The notes: generated by a model from the letters alone, not told the origin. 64,000 nucleotides of DNA from Flavicella sp. (GCF_029238425.1 NZ_JAQWGB010000073.1:1-64000); one strand, 5' to 3'. Counted from the stretch's first letter, positions 22,080 through 30,541 are shown. Program-made: numbers and translations.

Positions 22080-25000
22080 TGGAATTAGAGCAATTAAACT
22101 CGGCTATTGAAGCCCACGATTTAGAATTGGTAATCGGATTAGAAACACATGTTCGATTGAATACCAAAACGAAGTTGTTTTGTTCTTGTCCAAATCAAGA
22201 AATTGAAACACCAAATGAAAATATTTGTTCTGTTTGTACTGGACAAATGGGAGTGTTGCCAGCAGTAAATAAAGAAGCGATTTCGAAAGCTGTTTATTTT
22301 GGTAAGGCAGTAAACTCTACTTTTTCTAATGAGGTCATTTCATGGGATCGTAAACATTACGAATATCCAGATAACCCAAAAAATATTCAAATTACACAAT
22401 TTCACAATCCAGTAATTCCTGATGGACAAGTTTCTTGTTATAGAAATGATGGGTCTCAGTTTACTGTGGAATTGACGCAAGTGCATATTGAGGAGGATGC
22501 TGCGAAATTAATGCATGAGAAAAAAGTCTCATTGGTTGATTTTAACAAAGCAGGGGTTCCTTTGATTGAGATTGTTACAGAACCTTGTGTTCGTAATATA
22601 GAAGATGCTTCAACTTATGCACAATATATTCAACGTATCGTTCAGAACTTAAAAATATCTGAAGCGAATCTTGAAAAAGGAGAATTTAAGTCAGATGTTT
22701 CTGTTTCCTTAAGAAAAAAGGGAAGTAATGACATGAATCCAAGAACTGAAATCAAAAACTTGAACTCGTTTAAGTTTATGGTGGATTCTTTGAAAGAAGA
22801 AGTTGAGAAGCAATTGAACTATTATACAGAGCATAAAGAATTTCGTCCAGAACAAACGACGGTTTTATGGGATGCTGAATTGAAGCAAACCAAAACAATG
22901 CGTAAAAAAGAATTTGAAGCGGATTACCGTTTTATTTCTGAGCCAGATTTGCCTTTTGTTTCTATAAAAGATGTGGTAGATAGTATTACAGTAGATGCCA
23001 ATGTATTGCCATATGCTGTAGAATCTATTTTAATTGAAGGTGGTGTATTGCCTCAAGACGCAAAGTTTTTTACGGCTGATTCTTTGCGTTCAGATGTTTT
23101 TGTTGCGATCAATACGGTATTAAATGACCCATCTTTTGTTGCAAAAACATTGTCAAATAATATAAAACCTGAAGAATATACTAAGATAGCAAATTTAGCC
23201 GACTTGGTTGAAATCTTCAGTATGTTCAAAGAGAATAAAGTAACGGTTGTATTGGTTCAAAATGGAATCAAATCGTTGTTGGCCGATTCGAGTTTTGACT
23301 ACAAAAAATATTTTGCTGACAATACGATTTCGGAAGATCAGATAAAAGAGGCTATCGAAAAAGTGATCTCTGAAAACGAGGCTGTAGCAAATGATATCAA
23401 AGGTGGGAATCAAGGAAAAGCAGGAATCCTTGTTGGAAAGGTAATTGCCATTATCGGAAAAGGAGCTTCGGGAAAAGTAATTCGTCAAGGTATTTTGGAT
23501 GCTTTGTCTGGAGTACAAAGTACAAAGTCAGAAGTACAAAGTTCAGTTGAGGGGAAAGAACTTAAGACTGAGGACTCAGAACTTAAGACTGTCGAAGAAC
23601 TTCCAGAAATTCCTTTGGTAATTAAAGATGAGTACAGAACACATAAAACTTCTGATTTATCGGAAGAAACGATTGGTGATGAGGTTACTTTGGCGGGTTG
23701 GGTTTCTAGTGTTCGTGATCATGGTGAGTTGATGTTTATTGATTTACGTGATTCGAGTAATGAGATCATGCAAGTTCGTTTGAGTAGAGAAACTTTTGCG
23801 AATTTAGACGACTTGGTGAAATTGAAACCGGAATCTGTGATTACGGTTACAGGTAAGGTTGTATTGCGTAAAGAAGAAGATTTCAATGCAGGACTACGTT
23901 CAGGAAAAATTGAGTTGGAAACTGCTGAGTTAGAAATTTTAAATTTATCTAGAACACTTCCCTTTGAAATCAAAAGAGCAGCACGTTCTAACGAAGCAGT
24001 GCGTTTTGAATACAAGTTCTTAGATCATAGAAATGATGATGTTAGAAGAGCGGTTGTTAATCGTCATAGAGTGATCAAATTGATGCGTGATATTTTAGAT
24101 GAACAAGAGTTCTTAGAAATTGAAACACCAATTTTAACAGCAGGTACAGATGAAGGAGCAAGAGAGTTTATTGTTCCGACAAGAAAGCAAGCAGGTTCTT
24201 TTTATACCTTGCCACAAGCGCCACAACAGTTCAAGCAAATGTTGATGGTTGGTGGGTTTGAAAAGTATTTCCAGATTGCACGTTGTTTCCGTGATGAGGA
24301 TTCTCGTGGAGACCGTCAGCCTGAGTTTACACAATTAGATATTGAAATGGCCTATGCAAGTATGCAGCAGATCATTGATTTGAATACAAATATGTTCAAT
24401 GACATCGTCAAAAAAATCTATGGTAAAAAATGGATTTTGAAACCTTTTGAGGTGATTACTTACAAAGATGCTATGGATAAGTATGGTTGTGATCGACCAG
24501 ATTTACGTTTCGGATTGCAAATGCAAGATATTACAGAGATTGTAAAAAATACTACTTTCCAAGTGTTTAGCAAGCCAATTGAAGACGGCGGTATCGTAAA
24601 ATGTATCAAGGTTTCTGCAGAAGAGCAGGGAAGTAAGCGTATGTCTAAAGGTCAGATTGAAAAATTGACTGCCATTGCGCAAAATCATGGTTTAGGAGGG
24701 TTGGCTTATATCATCGTAAATGAAAATGATTTACAGTCTCCAATTATCAAATTCCTAGGTGAAGAAATTGCATCAGGAATTATTGCAGCAACAGAAGCTA
24801 AAGTAGGAGATATTGTATTCTTCTCGGCGGCTGATTACGATACAGCAAATAAAGCTTTAGATGCAGTTCGTCAAGAATTAGGAGCGATGTTACGTTTGAT
24901 CAATCCAAAGGAATTAAGACCTGCATGGGTTGTAGATTTCCCGATGTTTGAAAAAACTGACGAGGGACGTTGGACCTTTACCCACAATCCATTCTCTATG

Positions 25001-25414
25001 CCAGCTATGTATGATTTAGACAAGCATATGAATGGTAAAGAGGAAGAGATTGGAAGTATTATTGCACAGCAATACGATCTGATTTTGAATGGATATGAAA
25101 TAGGAGGAGGATCTGTTCGTGCTCACAAACCTGAAATTTTAGAAGCAACTTATAAAAATATGGGTTATGATAAAGAAGGGATGCTAAAGAGTGTTGGAAC
25201 TATGTATGAAGCTTTTCATTACGGAGCACCACCACATGGAGGTATTGCTTGGGGAGTAGATCGTTTGATGATGATTTTAGAGAAAAAAGCATCAATACGT
25301 GAGGTCATGGCTTTCCCTAAAACAGGTTCAAGTGAAGATTTATTATTTGGAAGTCCATCTCCTTTATCTGATAAAAAAGTAGAAGAGATGAATGTGAAGA
25401 TTATGAGGAAATAA
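22079..25414 (+). CDS. gatB/aspS: GatB-AspRS fusion: amidotransferase subunit B (aa ~1-478) + linker (~479-513) + aspartyl-tRNA synthetase (~514-1111)
   Basis: GatB: LVIGLETHVRLNTKTKLFCSCPN...WDRKHYEYPDNPKNIQITQF...AGILVGKVIAIIGKGASGKVIRQGILDALSG. AspRS: YRTHKTSDLSEETIGDEVTLAGWVSSVRDHGELMFIDLRD...FRDEDSRGDRQPEFTQLDIEM...GAPPHGGIAWGVDRLMMIL. Single uninterrupted frame. Confidence 0.95.
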   Translation: MELEQLNSAIEAHDLELVIGLETHVRLNTKTKLFCSCPNQEIETPNENICSVCTGQMGVLPAVNKEAISKAVYFGKAVNSTFSNEVISWDRKHYEYPDNPKNIQITQFHNPVIPDGQVSCYRNDGSQFTVELTQVHIEEDAAKLMHEKKVSLVDFNKAGVPLIEIVTEPCVRNIEDASTYAQYIQRIVQNLKISEANLEKGEFKSDVSVSLRKKGSNDMNPRTEIKNLNSFKFMVDSLKEEVEKQLNYYTEHKEFRPEQTTVLWDAELKQTKTMRKKEFEADYRFISEPDLPFVSIKDVVDSITVDANVLPYAVESILIEGGVLPQDAKFFTADSLRSDVFVAINTVLNDPSFVAKTLSNNIKPEEYTKIANLADLVEIFSMFKENKVTVVLVQNGIKSLLADSSFDYKKYFADNTISEDQIKEAIEKVISENEAVANDIKGGNQGKAGILVGKVIAIIGKGASGKVIRQGILDALSGVQSTKSEVQSSVEGKELKTEDSELKTVEELPEIPLVIKDEYRTHKTSDLSEETIGDEVTLAGWVSSVRDHGELMFIDLRDSSNEIMQVRLSRETFANLDDLVKLKPESVITVTGKVVLRKEEDFNAGLRSGKIELETAELEILNLSRTLPFEIKRAARSNEAVRFEYKFLDHRNDDVRRAVVNRHRVIKLMRDILDEQEFLEIETPILTAGTDEGAREFIVPTRKQAGSFYTLPQAPQQFKQMLMVGGFEKYFQIARCFRDEDSRGDRQPEFTQLDIEMAYASMQQIIDLNTNMFNDIVKKIYGKKWILKPFEVITYKDAMDKYGCDRPDLRFGLQMQDITEIVKNTTFQVFSKPIEDGGIVKCIKVSAEEQGSKRMSKGQIEKLTAIAQNHGLGGLAYIIVNENDLQSPIIKFLGEEIASGIIAATEAKVGDIVFFSAADYDTANKALDAVRQELGAMLRLINPKELRPAWVVDFPMFEKTDEGRWTFTHNPFSMPAMYDLDKHMNGKEEEIGSIIAQQYDLILNGYEIGGGSVRAHKPEILEATYKNMGYDKEGMLKSVGTMYEAFHYGAPPHGGIAWGVDRLMMILEKKASIREVMAFPKTGSSEDLLFGSPSPLSDKKVEEMNVKIMRK
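23511..23600 (+). repeat. Short imperfect repeats encoding the GatB-AspRS linker
   Basis: AGTACAAAGTACAAAGTCAGAAGTACAAAGT followed by two exact copies of GAACTTAAGACTG at 23558-23570 and 23579-23591 (21-nt period). Confidence 0.85.
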
Positions 25415-25426
25415 TTCTCAATATTT

Positions 25427-25459
25427 TAAAAAGCCGGTTTTTAAACCGGCTTTTTTTTT
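25427..25459 (+). terminator. Terminator after gatB/aspS
   Basis: AAAAAGCCGGTTTTTAAACCGGCTTTTTTTTT. Confidence 0.92.
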
Positions 25460-25472
25460 GGGAACATATTTT

Positions 25473-25514
25473 TATCTTTGAGGTTTAATAAATTAAAAAA
25501 AAATGTTACATTTG
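25473..25514 (+). promoter_or_regulatory. Candidate trp promoter region with two -7-like elements: TATCTTTG (25473-25480) and TACATTTG (25507-25514)
   Basis: Both match TAnnTTTG just upstream of the leader peptide ORF. Confidence 0.5.
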
Positions 25515-25531
25515 TTGCTCAATAATACAAG

Positions 25532-25582
25532 ATGATAAATAATACAAATAATACGTGGTGGTGGAACTCTCTTAATCAATAA
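25532..25582 (+). CDS. trp operon leader peptide MINNTNNTWWWNSLNQ*
   Basis: ATG ATA AAT AAT ACA AAT AAT ACG TGG TGG TGG AAC TCT CTT AAT CAA TAA; three consecutive Trp codons upstream of trpE and followed by an attenuator. Confidence 0.88.
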   Translation: MINNTNNTWWWNSLNQ

Positions 25583-25654
25583 GTGAGAAGAATCCTACGT
25601 TTTGTATTTCATGCAATAAATTATAAAGGCTTATCTCACGATAAGTTTTTTTTT
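25583..25654 (+). promoter_or_regulatory. trp transcription attenuator: antiterminator (GTGAGA 25583-25588 with TCTCAC 25634-25639) versus terminator (CTTATC-TCAC-GATAAG + U9, 25630-25654)
   Basis: Mutually exclusive pairings read directly; strand 2 begins right after the leader stop codon. Confidence 0.85.
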
Positions 25655-25703
25655 GTTTTAGATAGAACTAAAACAAAGAGCTAAAAGAAAATATTTATAG
25701 AAT

Positions 25704-25725
25704 ACAACAATTTTAAAATTGTTGT
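25704..25725. repeat. Perfect 22-bp palindrome just upstream of trpE
   Basis: ACAACAATTTTAAAATTGTTGT ending 15 nt before the trpE ATG. Confidence 0.8.
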
Positions 25726-25740
25726 TTATAAAAGATAAAA

Positions 25741-27135
25741 ATGAAGAAAATTAAATTTAAATCCATCACAAAAACGCTTATAGCAGATACGGTAACTCCC
25801 GTAGGTTTGTATTTGAAATTTAGAGATAAGTTTGCAAATACTTTGTTGTTAGAAAGTTCGGATTATCATAGTAAAGAAGAAAGTTTTTCTTTTTTATGCG
25901 TGGACCCTGTCGTTACCATAAAAGCAGAAGATCATCATTTGTCATTGTCTTATAAAGGTGATGAACTGGAAAATCAGAAATTAGAGAATGCTAATTTTTA
26001 TGACATTTTTCAGAATTATACTGATCGTATTGACTTGGAGTGTGATCCTGAAATAAAAGGATTTAATGGTTTGTATGGGTATACAACGTATGATGGAGTT
26101 CAATATTTTGAAAATATTGAACTGAAATCAAAAGATGCTCCATCTGCAATTCCATTAATGCAATATAGTTTTTTCAGATTTGTGATCGCAATCAACCATT
26201 TTAATGATGAAATGATTTTGATTGAAAATTTAGAAGAAAATGAAACGACTAGATTGGACGAAATTGAAACAATATTAAAATCTAAATCTTACAATACACA
26301 AGATTTTTCTTTTGAAGGAAAAGAAACTTCTAATTGTACGGATGAAGATTTTAAAGAATATGTACGAAAAGGAAAAGCCCATTGTAAAAGAGGAGACGTT
26401 TTTCAGATCGTTTTATCACGTCAGTTTCAACAATCATTTAAAGGGGATGAATTTAATGTGTACAGAGCATTACGTTCTATAAACCCTTCTCCTTATTTGT
26501 TTTATTTCGATTATGGAAGCTTTAAGTTGATGGGGTCTTCTCCTGAGGCTCAAATTAAAGTGGGAAAAGGAAAAGCAATCATCAATCCTATCGCCGGTAC
26601 TTTTAGAAGAACTGGAGACATGAGTGAGGATATAAAATTAGGGAAAAAACTATCTGAAGATACTAAGGAAACTGCAGAGCATGTAATGTTAGTTGACTTG
26701 GCTCGTAATGATTTGAGTAAGCATGCGGATCATGTTTCTGTTGAGGTATTTAAGGAAGTACAATATTTTAGTCATGTCATTCATTTGGTTTCTACCGTTC
26801 AGGGAGATATCAAAGGAAATCCAATTGAAATTGTTGGAGACACTTTCCCAGCCGGAACTTTGAGTGGAGCGCCTAAATATAAAGCCATGGAATTGATTGA
26901 TACTTATGAAAACCAAACACGTGGTTTTTATGGTGGAGCAGTTGGAGTTATTGGACTGGATGGTTCTGTAAATTTGGCTATTGCAATTCGTTCGTTTGTA
27001 AGTAAAAACAATGTTTTATACTCTCAGGCTGGAGCTGGAATTGTAATCAATTCTGATGAGGAAAGTGAATTACAAGAGGTAAATAATAAATTAGCCGCAT
27101 TAAAGAAAGCTTTGGTATTGGCAGAGAAAATTTAG
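25741..27135 (+). CDS. trpE: Anthranilate synthase component I
   Basis: RGDVFQIVLSRQFQQSF...INPSPYLFYFDYGSFKLMGSSPEA...PIAGTFRRTGD...AGTLSGAPKYKAMELID. Confidence 0.95.
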   Translation: MKKIKFKSITKTLIADTVTPVGLYLKFRDKFANTLLLESSDYHSKEESFSFLCVDPVVTIKAEDHHLSLSYKGDELENQKLENANFYDIFQNYTDRIDLECDPEIKGFNGLYGYTTYDGVQYFENIELKSKDAPSAIPLMQYSFFRFVIAINHFNDEMILIENLEENETTRLDEIETILKSKSYNTQDFSFEGKETSNCTDEDFKEYVRKGKAHCKRGDVFQIVLSRQFQQSFKGDEFNVYRALRSINPSPYLFYFDYGSFKLMGSSPEAQIKVGKGKAIINPIAGTFRRTGDMSEDIKLGKKLSEDTKETAEHVMLVDLARNDLSKHADHVSVEVFKEVQYFSHVIHLVSTVQGDIKGNPIEIVGDTFPAGTLSGAPKYKAMELIDTYENQTRGFYGGAVGVIGLDGSVNLAIAIRSFVSKNNVLYSQAGAGIVINSDEESELQEVNNKLAALKKALVLAEKI

Positions 27136-27216
27136 TTGAGTTTTTAGTGTTTGGTTGGTCATTTTAATAGGGCAAACAGTTACACAGTTCAACAATTAAC
27201 AATTCAACAGAATAAA

Positions 27217-27795
27217 ATGAAAATATTAATATTAGATAATTACGATTCTTTTACCTACAACTTGGTTCATATGGTGGAAGAAATTACTGGGGTATTTCCG
27301 GATGTATATAGAAATGATAAAATTTCTATAGAAAATGTTGGGAATTATGATTTGATAATGTTGTCTCCAGGACCTGGAATTCCAGATGAAGCAGGAATTT
27401 TAAAGGATGTTATTCGAACTTATGCGGCAACAAAACCAATTTTTGCAGTGTGTTTAGGATTGCAAGCAATTACAGAAGTTTTCGGAGGTACCATCATCAA
27501 TATGGATAAAGTGTATCATGGTGTGGCAACGGAAATGACAGTTACTGATAAGGATGCTTTAATTTTTCAAGGTTTGCCTGAGAAATTTGAAGCTGCTAGA
27601 TATCATTCTTGGATTGCCCAAAACGAGGATTTTCCGGAAGAATTAAAAATTACGGCTGTTGATGATGAAGGTGGAATTATGGCTTTGGCTCATAAAACCT
27701 ATAATGTAAGTGCAGTTCAGTTTCATCCAGAATCTATCTTAACTCCTTTGGGAGAAAAAATGGTTAGAAATTTTATAGAAAACTTAAAAGGGTAG
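27217..27795 (+). CDS. trpG: Anthranilate synthase component II (glutamine amidotransferase)
   Basis: MKILILDNYDSFTYNLVHMVEE...LSPGPGIPDEAG...FAVCLGLQAI...VQFHPESILTP. ATG at 27217 preferred over the track start 27151. Confidence 0.95.
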   Translation: MKILILDNYDSFTYNLVHMVEEITGVFPDVYRNDKISIENVGNYDLIMLSPGPGIPDEAGILKDVIRTYAATKPIFAVCLGLQAITEVFGGTIINMDKVYHGVATEMTVTDKDALIFQGLPEKFEAARYHSWIAQNEDFPEELKITAVDDEGGIMALAHKTYNVSAVQFHPESILTPLGEKMVRNFIENLKG

Positions 27796-27863
27796 TTGGA
27801 AATAGGATGTTGGTATGTAGAAAGTTCCAACGACCAAGTACAAACTACCAAATACCTTAAAAA

Positions 27864-28850
27864 ATGAAAAACATATTAAATAAATTATTTGAGCATCAAA
27901 AGTTATCGCAAGCAGAAGCGAAGCAAGTATTGGTTGATATAGCAGCAGAAAAATACAATGCAGCACATATGGCGGCTTTTATGACTGTTTTTATGATGCG
28001 TCCGATTACGGTAGCTGAATTGGCTGGCTTTAGAGAGGCTTTATTGGAGTTGGCAGTTCGAGTAGATTTGTCAGATTTCAATACAATTGATTTATGCGGT
28101 ACGGGTGGTGATGGAAAAAATACATTTAATATTTCAACACTTACTTCTTTTATAGTTGCCGGAACAGGTAACAAAGTTGCCAAACATGGAAATTACAGTG
28201 TTTCTTCTGCTTCTGGTTCTTCAAATATGTTAGAGTTTTTAGGATATAAATTCACCAACGATGAATCGGTATTAAAAAGGCAATTAGAAAAAGCAAATAT
28301 TTGTTTTTTACATGCACCATTATTTCATCCTGCAATGAAGGCCGTCGGTCCTGTAAGAAGAGAGTTAGGATTGAAAACTTTTTTCAATATGCTAGGACCT
28401 TTGGTGAATCCTAGTCAGCCACAAAATCAATTAGTGGGAGTTTTTAATTTGGAGGTTGCTAGAACTTATAATTATATGCTTCAAGAAACTGATTTGAATT
28501 ATGGAGTTTTATATGCTTTAGATGGTTATGATGAAATTTCATTAACAAGTCCGTTTAAATTATTTACAAAAGAGGCTGAAAAGACAATCTCTCCTAAAGA
28601 TTTAGGATTGAAAAAATTAAAGCAATCTGAAATATTTGGAGGAAATTCTGTGCCTGAAGCTGCAGAGATATTCAAAAATATTTTAGAGGGGAACGGAACA
28701 GAAGCTCAAAATAATGTGGTTTTGGCAAATGCTGCATTTGCATTGAAAACGTTTGATAAAAAATTAGATTTTGAGATAGCTTTTGAACAAGCAAAAGATT
28801 CTTTGTTAGGCTTAAAAGCGAAGAAAAGTTTAGAGTTAATAGTTGAATAA
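27864..28850 (+). CDS. trpD: Anthranilate phosphoribosyltransferase
   Basis: DLCGTGGDGKNTFNISTLTSFIVAGTGNKVAKHGNYSVSSASGSSNMLEFLG...PLVNPSQPQNQLVGV. Confidence 0.95.
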   Translation: MKNILNKLFEHQKLSQAEAKQVLVDIAAEKYNAAHMAAFMTVFMMRPITVAELAGFREALLELAVRVDLSDFNTIDLCGTGGDGKNTFNISTLTSFIVAGTGNKVAKHGNYSVSSASGSSNMLEFLGYKFTNDESVLKRQLEKANICFLHAPLFHPAMKAVGPVRRELGLKTFFNMLGPLVNPSQPQNQLVGVFNLEVARTYNYMLQETDLNYGVLYALDGYDEISLTSPFKLFTKEAEKTISPKDLGLKKLKQSEIFGGNSVPEAAEIFKNILEGNGTEAQNNVVLANAAFALKTFDKKLDFEIAFEQAKDSLLGLKAKKSLELIVE

Positions 28851-28855
28851 AATAA

Positions 28856-28987
28856 TGTCAGTTCGAGTATTTGTTTGACAAATATAATTTGTCTTGAATA
28901 TTTGAAGTTTAAAAGTCAAAAGAACTATATCGAGAACAAATTACTTCTCGAGATATTTGGAATAAGTACAAAATACTCGAAGTGACA
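28856..28987. repeat. Dispersed palindromic (REP-like) intergenic element between trpD and trpC
   Basis: Outer inverted repeat TGTCAGTTCGAGTATTT...AAATACTCGAAGTGACA, inner TATCGAGAA...TTCTCGAGATA. Confidence 0.75.
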
Positions 28988-29013
28988 ATAGAATGATAAA
29001 TTCGTAATTGAAT

Positions 29014-29805
29014 ATGAATAATATTTTACAACAAATAGTAGATTTTAAAAAGCAAGAAGTTGCAAAAATCCGTCAGGAAGTAACGGTGCAGCAACTAGTG
29101 AAAAGTCCTGATTTTAAAAGAACACCTTTGTCATTGGCTAAGTCGCTAACGGAAAAAGGATCATCTGGAATCATAGCTGAATTTAAAAGACAATCTCCTT
29201 CAAAAGGAATTATCAATGATACATCGTCAGTAGAAGAAGTTACTCAAGGGTATTTAGATGCAAATATAGCGGCTCAATCAGTTTTAACGGATACTAGGTA
29301 TTTTGGAGGAACCATGGTTGATTTGATGAATGCAAGGAAAGTAAATACAGTTCGTCCAATTCTAAGGAAAGATTTTGTTGTCGATGGTTTTCAAATAGTA
29401 GAAGCAAAAGCAATTGGAGCAGATGCTATTTTGTTGATTGCTGCCTGCTTGACCGCAGAGGAATTGAAAAATTATGGAAATCTGGCAGACGATTTAGGAT
29501 TGAGTGTTTTATATGAAGTACATGGTCGTGAAGAGTTGGATAAGATTTCGGATTTAGATGGAAAAATTATTGGAATCAATAATAGGAATTTAAAAACATT
29601 CCAGGTTGATTTAGAACACTCAATTGCCTTAGCAGCTGAAATACCGGATACTTGTATCAAGGTTTCTGAAAGTGGAATCAGCGATCCTAGAGTAATTACA
29701 GGTTTAAAAGAATACGGATTTGAAGGATTTTTGATTGGAGAGAATTTTATGAAAACTGAAGATCCAGGAAAATCTTGCAAAGAGTTTATTGATCAATTGA
29801 GATAA
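29014..29805 (+). CDS. trpC: Indole-3-glycerol phosphate synthase
   Basis: GIIAEFKRQSPSKGIIN...VLRKDFVVDGFQIVEAKAIGADAILLIAA...GINNRNLKTFQVDLEHS...SESGI. Confidence 0.95.
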   Translation: MNNILQQIVDFKKQEVAKIRQEVTVQQLVKSPDFKRTPLSLAKSLTEKGSSGIIAEFKRQSPSKGIINDTSSVEEVTQGYLDANIAAQSVLTDTRYFGGTMVDLMNARKVNTVRPILRKDFVVDGFQIVEAKAIGADAILLIAACLTAEELKNYGNLADDLGLSVLYEVHGREELDKISDLDGKIIGINNRNLKTFQVDLEHSIALAAEIPDTCIKVSESGISDPRVITGLKEYGFEGFLIGENFMKTEDPGKSCKEFIDQLR

Positions 29806-29812
29806 GTTTGTA

Positions 29813-29880
29813 GGCTTAGTTTGTCGAAGCCTTTTTAGTTAAGAATAGTTGTATATAATAGTGCTCTTCGTTAAGCTTAG
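29813..29880. repeat. Decayed inverted repeat words in the trpC-trpF gap
   Basis: AGGCTTAGTTTGTCGAAGCCTTTTT and GCTCTTCGTTAAGCTTAGGGTACA resemble the common CTGAGCTTGTCGAAG / CTTCGACAAGCTCAG intergenic repeats. Confidence 0.5.
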
Positions 29881-29899
29881 GGTACATAATTGAGAAAAT

Positions 29900-30511
29900 A
29901 TGAAAATAAAAGTTTGTGGTATGGGAACTCCAGAAAATATTCTGGAAGTAGCTGCCTTAGAACCAGATTATTTAGGTTTTATATTTTTTGAAAAATCAGC
30001 TAGAAACTTTACTGGGGTGATTCCTAGTGTTTCTGAATCCATAAAGAAAACGGGGGTTTTTGTAAATGCCTCTTTTGAATTTATACATGATAAAATTATT
30101 CAGTATAAGTTACAAGCGGTACAACTGCATGGTGAAGAAACGGTTGCATTGTGCGAGCAATTGAAGGATTTGGATGTTGAGGTTTTTAAAGTTTTTTCCA
30201 TAAAAGGAGATTTTGATTTTAGTGTGTTGACTGGCTATGAGCCTGCAGTAGATTACTTTTTGTTTGATACAAAAGGGGAACACCCTGGCGGGAATGGATT
30301 TGTGTTTGATTGGAATGTTTTGAAGGGTTATACTTCAAAAACACCATTTATTCTAAGTGGTGGAATTGGTCCTGACGAAGTACAAGCGGTAAAAGAAATC
30401 ATCAAATCAGATTTGCCAGTATATGCACTGGATTTGAATAGTAAGTTTGAAACAGCACCAGCATGTAAGGATGCTGATCTGTTAAAAGAATTTTTAAATA
30501 ATATTAAATAA
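29900..30511 (+). CDS. trpF: Phosphoribosylanthranilate isomerase
   Basis: MKIKVCGMGTPENILEVAALEPDYLGFIFFEKSARNF...VQLHGEE...FLFDTKGEHPGGNGFVFDW...LSGGIGPDEV. Confidence 0.95.
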   Translation: MKIKVCGMGTPENILEVAALEPDYLGFIFFEKSARNFTGVIPSVSESIKKTGVFVNASFEFIHDKIIQYKLQAVQLHGEETVALCEQLKDLDVEVFKVFSIKGDFDFSVLTGYEPAVDYFLFDTKGEHPGGNGFVFDWNVLKGYTSKTPFILSGGIGPDEVQAVKEIIKSDLPVYALDLNSKFETAPACKDADLLKEFLNNIK

Positions 30512-30541
30512 TCCTGAGAAGGATATAAAATAAGTACAAAG

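Noticed and set aside
23195-24688. Minus-strand ORFs inside gatB/aspS
   Set aside because: Antisense to a strongly conserved coding frame; no domain-like content.
22079-25414. GatB-AspRS joining as a frameshift or assembly artefact
   Set aside because: Both halves are full length, the linker is in frame with no stop, and the repeat periodicity keeps the codon phase; an artefact cannot be fully excluded without reads.
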